Shown piece after piece: positions 1 through 7,288 of a DNA stretch of 11,216 bases. Below the pieces are notes generated by a model. The model was not told the origin of the DNA. It worked only from the letters and a program-made list of their open reading frames with translations, and searched no databases. Position 1 is the stretch's first letter; each line of letters starts with the position of its first letter. The stretch comes from an uncultured Clostridia bacterium (GTDB lineage: Bacteria; Bacillota; Clostridia; Oscillospirales; CAG-272), in assembly GCA_937892405.1 (NCBI GenBank), contig CALAFS010000290.1, positions 1 through 11,216 on the forward strand, read 5' to 3'. Position numbers and translations under genes: made by a program.

Positions 1-3000
1 CCCTGCCGCATCAAGGCGGACGGCATCACCTCCGTCAGAGTCACTACCGCTTCGGGCAAGAGCGTGAGCGCGAAGGTCTCGGGCGGGATCCTCTCCTTTG
101 AGACTGTGGCAGGGGAGACTTATCTTCTCTCCGGCTTTGCCAAGGTGACAAAGTCGTATCCCGTCACCGCCCTTGACGCGACCTACACCTCGACGGGCCC
201 CGTCACCCTCACATGGGGCAAGGTCACGGGCGCCGTCTCCTACAATATCTATAAGGCAGTCGGTAACGCCTCCGACTATACCTTCCTTGAAAACACGGCG
301 GTGAACGCCTACACCGATCGCCGCGCCACCGCGGAGATGACCGAACGCGCGACCTATGCCGTCACGGCGGTGAACGCCGAGGGGGTCGAGAGCGATCGCG
401 CCCTCGCCTATATCATTCCGACCGACACGGAGGCGAAGATCAACCGTCTGACCGCCTGCGTTACCGAGAGCGGCGAGCTTCAGGCGACGGTCGACGCCAC
501 CACCGCGACCGCGAAGTATAAGCTTTACAGCCGTGCCTCCTCTTCCGATGCGTGGACGCTCGTCACCGAGAGCGGCTATCCCGTCCTCTTCTGCGAATAT
601 GACGCGACGAAGACCTACGGCGTCTCTCTTGTCAACTACTTTGACGGCACGGAGACCGAAGTGACGACCATCGTGGACTTCAACTCGGGCAGCGAGACGG
701 ATTACAGCCCCGCGAACATTTTGGTGGGCAAGACCTTTGTCCCCACCGCGGAGGCACTCGCGACGGTGCACGCGCCCGCCTACGGCTACGCGACCCTGAC
801 CGACGGCTCCATGCACCCGTCGACGGGACGCTTCTCGACGAAGACGGCGGCAAGCTCTCTCTTCGACGCGACCGCCACGCTTGGCGGCACCTATCTTCTC
901 TCCGAGCTTCGTCTCTATGACTTCAACCCGACGGCGACCGCCTGCGACTATGCCGGTAAGGACATGAAGATCGAGATCTCCCGTCTCGGCGTGTGGACGA
1001 CCGTGTGGGAGGGAACCAACGCCGACATGCTCGCCCTGCGTACGAAGGACGCAGACGGCACGATGTGCCTCGCCTTTGACCTCGGCGTCGTCGAAGCGGA
1101 CGCGATCCGCGTATCAAGCACCGCACCCGTGACGGACAAATCCATCAGTATCTACGAGCTTCGTCTCTCCGGTATTTACCTTGACGACGCGGTCAGCATG
1201 GTGACAAAAGACAATGTATTTGCCGGTAATACCTTTACCATGGGTGAAAAAGCCACCGCTTTGCGCGGCGGTTGCGCGAAAGATTACGGCGCACTGACCG
1301 ACGGCACCTTCTACTCCGGCGGTTCATGGGCTCCGATGGTGCGTACACAGGGAACAGCAGACAACCCGGCGGTGATTGACGCCGTTATGACCTTTGATAC
1401 GCCGACAAGCCTTTCCGAGTTGCGACTTTACGATCTTGTTCCTACCTATTCGACAGCGGCGCAATATGCCGGTACGGAATTTACCTTTATCCTTCAGACG
1501 GAAAGCGGCGAGACGGTGACAAAGACCTTTTCGCTTACAACGGCGGCAGAAATTCAAAAGCACAGAAAGGTGCTTACCGGCGATGATGTAAAGCGAGGAT
1601 ATCTCTTCTTTGATCTCGGCGGTGTCGTGGTGACAAGGATCGAGATTCTCTGCGAGAAAACCGGCGACGCCAATCGTGAGCTCGGTTATTACGAGTTTGA
1701 ATGTACGGGCGGCGTCATCGGTGTACCTACCGTGGGCGGCGAGAACCGCGAGCTCTTCACGGGGAAGACCTTCACCAAGGGCTCGGAAGCGACCGCGATC
1801 ACCGGAGGTTGTGCCGATTATGTGTCCCTGACTGACGGCGTTTTTGCGCAGATGAAAGACGACGGTACAGAGACGGGCGGTCTCTTCAGCCGTCAGGTCA
1901 GAACCGAAAGCTACGGCACCATTGATGCCGTTATGGACTTCGGGACGACGATGATTGTCGATGAACTTCGTCTTTACGATGTCGGCACGGAAACCAGTTG
2001 GGCAAGCTATGCGGGCACCGACATTATCATACGCGTGTTCAATGACGGCGTATGGAGCGAGGCGGAGCATATCACTCTCGTCGGCGGCTGGGGCAACAAT
2101 ATTTCTCATGTCTATCGGAAGAATTGCCAGACGCGTGACCCGCAGAAGAACCAATGGCTCCAGATCGACCTCGGCGGCGTGCGTGCCGAGCAGATCGAGA
2201 TCGTCTGCAAGGGCACGAAGGTAGTCGCCTTCTACGAGTTCGAGGGCTACGGCAGACCCGCAAGCGCCGAGGTTGCCGGCAGTAACACCCTCGCCGGGCT
2301 GGAGGATCGGAACCTGACCGCCTCCGTTCCCGCACACAACTCCGGAAGATTCCCCTTTACGAACGCCTTTGACGGCGATCTTACGACCCGCTTTGCCGTG
2401 GCGGACAATCTCGCGGACGGCTACTCGCTCGAGATGGATCTCGGCATCGCACGCGATCTTTACACCCTCCGCATTTACGACTTCAAGGGCGGAACGGTGA
2501 ACGGCGTTGCCGCCTCCCGCAGTGACGACACCGACATCGAGGTGTATGTCGACGGCACATGGATCAAAGTCGTGAAGGGCGCGACGCTCTCTCCGACAAG
2601 TCCTTATACCTCGTTCCGCCTTCACGGCGTGAAGGCAAGCAAAATCCGGATTCACTTCAACAACACGCAGACCTTCGACGACGGCACGAAGCCCTCGGCG
2701 TCGATCTACGAAATCACTTGCACCACCGGTATGTCCTCGGTGGATAAGAGCGAACTTCTGAAAGCCTATACCTCGGTTCCCGCGATGGAAGAGGGGGCGG
2801 AAGGTGAGGCACTCGCAGAGTATACGAAGGCGATGAATACCTTCCTTGCCATGCTGACCGACCCCGAGGCGGACAGCGCGACGATCGCCGCTTACACCGC
2901 CAAAGTCGCGAAGTTCGCCGAGACGGTTAACACCCACGCCTTTGGCGCATGGGAGACGGTGACCGCACCGTCGGGACATGAAAAGGGAAGCGAGCGTCGC

Positions 3001-4812
3001 ACCTGTAAGAATCACCCCGAAGTGAGCGAGACCCGCGAGCTCTCTCTTGTGACGGACGACCGTGCACTTGCCTCCGACCGTCTGCCCGACGGATACTTTA
3101 CGGGCAAGAAGATCGTCACCATCGGTGACAGCATCACCTACGGCTATCAGCTGATCGACGGTCAGCACTCCAAGGTGAAGTCCTACGGCGAATGGCTCAC
3201 CGATCTTCTCGGTGCCGATGTGACGAACCTCGGTATCAGCGGCACCGTCATCACCAAGGCGACCTACCGCACGCGCAACAACACTCTGACAAAAGACAAT
3301 GTCGCAGGCGCCGATGTCGTGACGATTCTCCTCGGCGCGAACGACTGGGATTGCAGCTTTATCGAGCGCAGCAGCAATGACTTTACCCTCGGTGAATACG
3401 GCTCAACCGATGAGAGCACCTTCTACGGCGCGGTGCGCGCCTGGTGCGAGACGATCACGGAGATGAAGAAGGACCCCGAGATGTACAACACGACCTTCGT
3501 CTTCATGACGCCTCTGATCTCCTCGTGGGCGGCGAATTCCGCCTCCGACTGGAGTCAGGATAAGCGCAATCTGTACGGCGATACCCTCCGTAATTACTGC
3601 GAGGCGATCCTCGAGGTGTGCGCCGACTATGACATTCCCGTCATTGATCTGAACCTTGAGAGCGGCTTCTACTACAACAGCGAAGAGGACAACAATGTAA
3701 CAGAGCTGATCCCCGACGGGATCCACCCGAGCGCGGACGGACAGAGATTCCTCGCCGACGCCGTGGCGGAAGGGCTCATGAGAAATGCGCACTACATCGC
3801 CGCGGACGGCACCGCCCGCCACACGGAAAAGACGACGGTGGTAAGACCGACCACAACCTCGACGGGCTATACCGAAATTCTTTGCACCGAGTGCCATGCG
3901 TACCACCGCGTGAATGAAACCCCGATGACCGATGACACCTTCGGAAGTGCAAAATCTGTCAACCTTTCTTTACGCGGCGACATCGGATTGAACCTTTATT
4001 ACACGATTTCCGAGGATCTTCTCGCGACCTATCCCGCGGCTGCCGTGGAGTTTATCTTCGCGGACGGGAAGACAGTGCGCGTGCGCGTCAAGGACGCGAC
4101 CCCGACCGAAAACGGCTATCGCTTCACCCTGCCCCTGACCGCCATGCAGATGAGCGAGATGGTGGAATACCACCTTGTCGCCGGCAAGACGAGCGGCTCC
4201 TACGGCAAGATGTCGGTGCGCTCCTATTGCGACAGGATCTTCGCCGATGCGACGGCGGAGGAGAAGAACCCCGGTATCACGGAACTGCTTCGCGCGATGC
4301 TGAACTACGGCTCCTATGCACAACTTCAGTTCGGTTACCGCACGGACGACCTCGCCGCAGCGGGTCTGTTTACCGATGCGACCGATCCCGTGAAGAACGG
4401 GACGATCACCGTCACCGAAAAACCGACCGTGACGGGCAGTGTGTCGGGCGTGAACCTTCTCGGCTACTCGCTTGCACTGGAATCCGAAACGGCACTGCGC
4501 ATTGCGCTCCGTGCCGATGACATCGAAAATTGTACCTTCACGGTGAAGAACCCTGACGGTACAGAGACACCCCTGACGCCCGAACTGCACGGCGACTATG
4601 TCACCCTGACGCTCACGAAGGTATGTGCCTCCGGGCTGTCCGCGAAGTACACGCTCACCGTCGCAAAGGGCAGTGAAACCATGAGCGTCACCATGAACGC
4701 CCTCTCTTATGTCGGCTCGGTGCTTTCGGGCACGGGGGAGACAGAGAACCTGACGAATGTCGTGCGCGCGCTGAAGCTCTACGGCGACGCCGCGAAGGCA
4801 TACCTCGGCTGA
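1..4812 (+). CDS. Giant multi-modular secreted protein with SGNH/GDSL esterase module, 5'-truncated by the window
   Basis: The frame is open from base 1, so the real start lies upstream; 1603 residues are visible (numbered here from base 1). Residues 1-47 resemble the closing beta-sandwich of a glycoside hydrolase (GH95-like; a weak guess). Then come an FN3-like domain (about 54-142), a second beta-sandwich (148-227), four discoidin/F5-8C-like carbohydrate-binding repeats (about 239-395, 405-570, 584-750, 761-910; each carries a variant of LRLYD), a short helical linker (914-977), an SGNH hydrolase (1030-1260), and a C-terminal module (1317-1603). SGNH blocks are all present: GDSIT with Ser1044, Gly1078 in NLGISGT, GAND with Asn1114, and DGIH with Asp1239 and His1242. 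The esterase is bracketed by two short segments of a zinc-ribbon-like repeat type (979-1015 and 1274-1307; the second keeps CTEC, the first has one Cys). The likely role is extracellular deacetylation and binding of a complex glycan. No LPXTG or dockerin is visible. It is probably co-transcribed with the peptide gene that follows. Confidence 0.9.
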   Translation, partial: PCRIKADGITSVRVTTASGKSVSAKVSGGILSFETVAGETYLLSGFAKVTKSYPVTALDATYTSTGPVTLTWGKVTGAVSYNIYKAVGNASDYTFLENTAVNAYTDRRATAEMTERATYAVTAVNAEGVESDRALAYIIPTDTEAKINRLTACVTESGELQATVDATTATAKYKLYSRASSSDAWTLVTESGYPVLFCEYDATKTYGVSLVNYFDGTETEVTTIVDFNSGSETDYSPANILVGKTFVPTAEALATVHAPAYGYATLTDGSMHPSTGRFSTKTAASSLFDATATLGGTYLLSELRLYDFNPTATACDYAGKDMKIEISRLGVWTTVWEGTNADMLALRTKDADGTMCLAFDLGVVEADAIRVSSTAPVTDKSISIYELRLSGIYLDDAVSMVTKDNVFAGNTFTMGEKATALRGGCAKDYGALTDGTFYSGGSWAPMVRTQGTADNPAVIDAVMTFDTPTSLSELRLYDLVPTYSTAAQYAGTEFTFILQTESGETVTKTFSLTTAAEIQKHRKVLTGDDVKRGYLFFDLGGVVVTRIEILCEKTGDANRELGYYEFECTGGVIGVPTVGGENRELFTGKTFTKGSEATAITGGCADYVSLTDGVFAQMKDDGTETGGLFSRQVRTESYGTIDAVMDFGTTMIVDELRLYDVGTETSWASYAGTDIIIRVFNDGVWSEAEHITLVGGWGNNISHVYRKNCQTRDPQKNQWLQIDLGGVRAEQIEIVCKGTKVVAFYEFEGYGRPASAEVAGSNTLAGLEDRNLTASVPAHNSGRFPFTNAFDGDLTTRFAVADNLADGYSLEMDLGIARDLYTLRIYDFKGGTVNGVAASRSDDTDIEVYVDGTWIKVVKGATLSPTSPYTSFRLHGVKASKIRIHFNNTQTFDDGTKPSASIYEITCTTGMSSVDKSELLKAYTSVPAMEEGAEGEALAEYTKAMNTFLAMLTDPEADSATIAAYTAKVAKFAETVNTHAFGAWETVTAPSGHEKGSERRTCKNHPEVSETRELSLVTDDRALASDRLPDGYFTGKKIVTIGDSITYGYQLIDGQHSKVKSYGEWLTDLLGADVTNLGISGTVITKATYRTRNNTLTKDNVAGADVVTILLGANDWDCSFIERSSNDFTLGEYGSTDESTFYGAVRAWCETITEMKKDPEMYNTTFVFMTPLISSWAANSASDWSQDKRNLYGDTLRNYCEAILEVCADYDIPVIDLNLESGFYYNSEEDNNVTELIPDGIHPSADGQRFLADAVAEGLMRNAHYIAADGTARHTEKTTVVRPTTTSTGYTEILCTECHAYHRVNETPMTDDTFGSAKSVNLSLRGDIGLNLYYTISEDLLATYPAAAVEFIFADGKTVRVRVKDATPTENGYRFTLPLTAMQMSEMVEYHLVAGKTSGSYGKMSVRSYCDRIFADATAEEKNPGITELLRAMLNYGSYAQLQFGYRTDDLAAAGLFTDATDPVKNGTITVTEKPTVTGSVSGVNLLGYSLALESETALRIALRADDIENCTFTVKNPDGTETPLTPELHGDYVTLTLTKVCASGLSAKYTLTVAKGSETMSVTMNALSYVGSVLSGTGETENLTNVVRALKLYGDAAKAYLG

Positions 4813-4831
4813 GACCGGAAAGGAAAGAAAG

Positions 4832-5002
4832 ATGAAACAGACGAAATCCTACGAAACCCCAAAACTTGCCGTTCTCTCCGTTTCGGCAACCGATGTTCTG
4901 ACGGCGTCCGGCCCCACGCTGACCCCGGGCGAGAATGAGTTGCCTTACCGTCCGTTCGGCTCTCTCCTCGGAGACGAAGATTCCGATCTTCTCTCAAGAT
5001 AA
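4832..5002 (+). CDS. 56-aa peptide of the DVLTASG type, downstream of the SGNH protein
   Basis: This small gene is preceded by a purine-rich RBS (GGAAAGGAAAG, 4817-4830 region) and starts 19 nt after the stop of the large gene, so one transcript is likely. It ends 9 nt before a strong terminator. The peptide begins MKQTKSYETPKLAVLSV, carries DVLTASG at residues 21-27, and ends in an acidic, proline-containing tail with ELP-YRP-FGSLL. It has no clear signal peptide or membrane segment and no Cys. It is related to the 47-aa peptide at 9007-9150 (shared Y-x-x-P-x-[LI]-x-V-[LI], DVLTASG, [ED]LP...[FY]G), which occupies the same position behind another large secreted protein. Reading-frame conservation between the two copies, RBS and position make it a real gene. 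I recognise no characterised family. The Y-x-x-P motif recalls leader peptides bound by RiPP recognition elements, but no modifying enzyme lies in the window. Confidence 0.85.
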   Translation: MKQTKSYETPKLAVLSVSATDVLTASGPTLTPGENELPYRPFGSLLGDEDSDLLSR

Positions 5003-5011
5003 CCAAAAGCG

Positions 5012-5047
5012 ACCGCCCCGCACACCATGGTGTGCGGGGCGGTTTTT
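5012..5047 (+). terminator. Rho-independent terminator of the SGNH-protein/peptide operon
   Basis: A perfect 16-bp self-complementary stem (ACCGCCCCGCACACCA against TGGTGTGCGGGGCGGT, 5012-5043) is followed by TTTTT. It starts 9 nt after the stop codon of the 56-aa peptide gene. It closes the rightward two-gene unit and shows that the peptide is the last gene of it. Confidence 0.9.
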
Positions 5048-5092
5048 CCGTCGCGGGCAACCCTGTAAAAGAAAATCTCACGCCTTCACCCC

Positions 5093-5279
5093 GTAGGGGT
5101 CGGCGCCAAGGGCGACCCGCTACGCCATACCTTTTGCCACACGCTTTTTCGAGTCAATTCCGTTCCGGCACATTGTAGGGGTCGGCGCCCCGACGACCCG
5201 CTACGCCATACCTTTTGCCACACGCTTTTTCGAGACACTTTCGCCCACTCCCATCGTAGGGGCGACCATCGGTCGCCCG
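5093..5279 (+). repeat. Three-copy array of GTAGGGG palindromic repeats with ~82-bp period
   Basis: Hairpin units begin with GTAGGGG at 5093, 5175 and 5256, i.e. spaced 82 and 81 bp. The first two are GTAGGGGTCGGCGCC variants; the third has the palindrome GGGCGACC-ATC-GGTCGCCC. Between units lies a second conserved block: 41 bp ending TTTTTCGAG are identical at 5113-5153 and 5194-5234. The same family recurs at 5373-5398 and in the gap at 8439-8862. This is not a CRISPR array, because the spacers are themselves repeated and no cas gene is near. It is best described as REP-like or MITE-like extragenic repeats; their mobility is not shown. Confidence 0.85.
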
Positions 5280-5372
5280 TTACGCCATCATTCACCAAAC
5301 GAAAGAATATGCAAATATTGATTGTCAATTCCGCGTACTTCCATTAGACTGTGTTGCAAAATATCACACCTG

Positions 5373-5398
5373 CGGGTCGTCGGGGCGCTGACCCCTAC
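5373..5398 (-). repeat. Single inverted copy of the GTAGGGG repeat
   Basis: The reverse complement of this stretch begins GTAGGGGTCAGCGCC and ends CGACGACCCG, matching the variant seen at 5175-5200 with one change (GGC to AGC). It lies opposite in orientation to the three-copy array and 93 bp from its end. Confidence 0.8.
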
Positions 5399-5601
5399 AA
5401 GACGCCGAAGCGCGGGCGTCTCTTTTGGGCGCTGGCGATAACAAATGCGCAAGCCACGCCGCGCAAATGCCCCGAAAATGCGCGTGGCGGCATGGCATAC
5501 GGGACGCGCCGTCCGTGGCGAAATGAAACCGTGACACGATATTCTTTGCGGCAGGCACGGCAAAAAGAATGGGGGCAATCATCGCTTCCGCATTTTCAGA
5601 G
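5399..5601. other. Gene-free stretch with several inverted repeats
   Basis: No convincing coding region is seen here: the frames lack plausible RBSs and protein-like composition. The stretch holds three short inverted repeats: GACGCC/GGCGTC at 5401-5420 followed by TCTTTT, GCCACGC/GCGTGGC at 5453-5488, and ATTCTTTGC paired with GCAAAAAGAAT at 5541-5570. I see no promoter of sigma-A type pointing into it. It may be a decayed repeat region or a structured RNA; neither is established. Confidence 0.4.
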
Positions 5602-5637
5602 AAAAAAGCACGGGCGACAGATGTCGCCCGTGCTTTT
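5602..5637 (-). terminator. Terminator of the O-antigen-ligase-like gene, with a repeat-like core
   Basis: A perfect 16-bp stem (5604-5619 with 5622-5637, two-base centre) has the core GGGCGACA-GA-TGTCGCCC. Read on the minus strand it ends in TTTTTT, 36 nt after the stop of the membrane-protein gene. T4 also follows on the plus strand, so it may act both ways. The core is very close to the GGGCGACC-ATC-GGTCGCCC palindrome of the repeats in the same gap. Confidence 0.85.
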
Positions 5638-5673
5638 ACCCATGGATTTTCAATTTTGAAACAAGGAAGCGTT

Positions 5674-7092
5674 TTACCGCTTTTTCCCGATCTTCGGCGC
5701 GAGGGACTCGTCCTCTTTGGTGAGAAGCAGAGCAATAATCAGCGCGATGTTATAATAGAAGAGCGGATAGACCATGAAGACGAAGACATCGAGCAGACAT
5801 TCCGCAAGGAAGACCAAAATCGCGATCCCGAGAAAAGTCTTCTCGAGCGAGGGATGACGGAAGAAGGGGCGCAGCGTCATGATCCGGTAATACGCATAGG
5901 CGAGAATACCGACGATGCCCATCGACGCGAGGAATTGCAGGGGCGTGTTGTGCACCATGACGGGGAAGAGGGAAATGCCGTAATTGTTGAGCAGCTCGAG
6001 CGCCTCGATGAAGAAGCCCGCGCCGAAGATCGGCGCTCTGCGGAACGCCCACATCGCGTTGCGCCAGATGACGAATCTGCCGTCGTCCATAAACCCGAGA
6101 TCGAAATAAGGCGAGAACAGCCGCACGATATTTTCGCGGAAGACGATCATCCCGGCAATCGCTGCCGTCAGGAGGACGAGTCCACCGATACGGAAGGCTT
6201 TTTTATGATGTCCGTAGACACAGCCGATAATAAGGCAGATGACGTAAGCGGCACAGCCGAAAAGTAAAGCGTTGCGCGACATGCTGAAGACAGAAGCGAC
6301 AAGCAGAGCCGTTGCCACGAGATAATGGAAGAAGGGAAGGGGACCCTTGATCGCCCGATAGAAGTTGATGGGGATCAGAATCGACACCATGGCGCCGATC
6401 GTCGTACTGACGCCCCAGCCGATGAAGACATTGCCCTTGACAATCTCTCCTTCGTCGTTGATGATATTACCGTCAAGATAAAGGAGCGCAAGCTCTGCGA
6501 TCAGGAGAAGGGAGACGAGCGTCGTGATATAGCAGAAATATGAGAACAGATCTTTCGGATCTTCTCTCTCCAGTCCGTGATAGAAAAGGACGAAGAAGAC
6601 AAGGAAGGAGAGCACCTGCACGGCGCCGAAGAAGAGATCCATCGGCGTGTACTTGTCCGCCCCCAAACCGTTCAGGAGAAAGACCGCAGACAGACAGAGA
6701 AGGGGAAGGAGCAGAGGCGTGTTCTTAAAACCGATCCGCCCGAGAATCCCCGTTTTTCCGATATAAATCGCGAAACCGATCAGAAGCAGAACGGCAAGGC
6801 AGATGACGATGACGAGGCGATACCCCGTGAAATAATAATCCGAGAGCACCGGGGCGCAGGGAGTATTTTTGAGCGAGACCTGATAGACGAAGGTCAGAGC
6901 AAAGGGGATCATCGGGCGCAGAGAGTCCGAGACGATCAGCGCAAGGACAAAGAGGAGGCACCCGACAATATTGATATAGAATTCGTAACCGGTCCTGTGC
7001 CCGATGAGAACCATCAGACAGACCAGTACAGGATAAGCGTAGCCTTCAAAGAAGGATGGGAGCTTTTCCCGTGCGAAACGCACAAGTCGCAT
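5674..7092 (-). CDS. O-antigen ligase / Wzy-type polysaccharide polymerase-like membrane protein
   Basis: The product is a 472-aa polytopic membrane protein with about 11-12 hydrophobic segments and a Lys/Arg-rich C terminus (KIGKKR). The C-terminal half has the hallmarks of the Wzy_C/WaaL family: SMSRNALLFG at 270-279, a large extracytoplasmic stretch with DDGRFVIWRNA (336-346, Arg339) and FGAG, and MVHNTPLQFLASMGIVG (379-395), whose His381 corresponds to the conserved catalytic His of this family. Such enzymes polymerise or transfer lipid-linked glycans at the outer face of the membrane. In a Gram-positive host this would be a capsular or wall polysaccharide. The start is chosen on the ATG at 7092, preceded by GGAGGT 11 nt upstream. 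It is monocistronic, with its own promoter (7143-7171) and terminator. No glycosyltransferases flank it, so its substrate cannot be read from context. Polymerase versus ligase cannot be told apart from sequence. Confidence 0.88.
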   Translation of the reverse strand: MRLVRFAREKLPSFFEGYAYPVLVCLMVLIGHRTGYEFYINIVGCLLFVLALIVSDSLRPMIPFALTFVYQVSLKNTPCAPVLSDYYFTGYRLVIVICLAVLLLIGFAIYIGKTGILGRIGFKNTPLLLPLLCLSAVFLLNGLGADKYTPMDLFFGAVQVLSFLVFFVLFYHGLEREDPKDLFSYFCYITTLVSLLLIAELALLYLDGNIINDEGEIVKGNVFIGWGVSTTIGAMVSILIPINFYRAIKGPLPFFHYLVATALLVASVFSMSRNALLFGCAAYVICLIIGCVYGHHKKAFRIGGLVLLTAAIAGMIVFRENIVRLFSPYFDLGFMDDGRFVIWRNAMWAFRRAPIFGAGFFIEALELLNNYGISLFPVMVHNTPLQFLASMGIVGILAYAYYRIMTLRPFFRHPSLEKTFLGIAILVFLAECLLDVFVFMVYPLFYYNIALIIALLLTKEDESLAPKIGKKR

Positions 7093-7142
7093 GACCGATC
7101 ACTACCTCCGCCGAATTTGCGTCCGATAAGGGCGTTTCATTT

Positions 7143-7171
7143 ATTTTACCACAAATTCGCCGCTTTGTCAA
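7143..7171 (-). promoter_or_regulatory. Sigma-A promoter of the O-antigen-ligase-like gene
   Basis: On the minus strand TTGACA (7171-7166), a 17-bp spacer ending TGG, then TAAAAT (7148-7143) are found. The TG one base before the -10 makes it an extended -10 promoter. Transcription should begin near 7136, giving a leader of about 43 nt to the ATG at 7092. Confidence 0.85.
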
Positions 7172-7221
7172 CCGCATTTCTATATATACACGCAAAATAG
7201 AAGAAAAAGCAGACCTTTCCA

Positions 7222-7250
7222 TTGACAAATCGGGTGGAAAATGGTAAAAT
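7222..7250 (+). promoter_or_regulatory. Sigma-A promoter of the RNase III gene
   Basis: TTGACA (7222-7227), a 17-bp spacer ending TGG, then TAAAAT (7245-7250), again with an extended -10 TG. The expected start is near 7257, leaving a leader of roughly 30 nt that holds the AGGGAGG ribosome binding site. It is divergent from, and very similar to, the promoter at 7143-7171. Confidence 0.88.
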
Positions 7251-7288
7251 AAACTCGCGTTTCGGAGAAAAGGGAGGATATCTTCACC

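Noticed and set aside
1324..3168. 614-codon open frame on the minus strand inside the first large gene
   Set aside because: It is antisense to well-supported discoidin and SGNH modules, and its translation is Arg/His/Val-rich without recognisable domains. It is a shadow caused by GC-rich codons.
5093..5279. CRISPR array
   Set aside because: Units are palindromic and vary in sequence, the intervening blocks are themselves repeated rather than unique, the copies occur in both orientations, and there is no cas gene.
5541..5570. Structured non-coding RNA in the first gap
   Set aside because: Inverted repeats are present, but there is no promoter, no conserved architecture I recognise, and the GC-rich background makes such pairings common.
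5569..6267. 232-codon plus-strand frame opposite the O-antigen-ligase-like gene
   Set aside because: It overlaps the terminator hairpin and the antisense of membrane segments, and its very Glu/Asp/Arg-rich translation is typical of the complement of hydrophobic codons.
7102..7140. 12-codon upstream frame (MKRPYRTQIRRR) ending on the RBS of the O-antigen-ligase-like gene, as a leader peptide
   Set aside because: Its ATG lies only 3 nt downstream of the -10 box, upstream of the expected transcription start, so it would not be in the mRNA, and it has no RBS.
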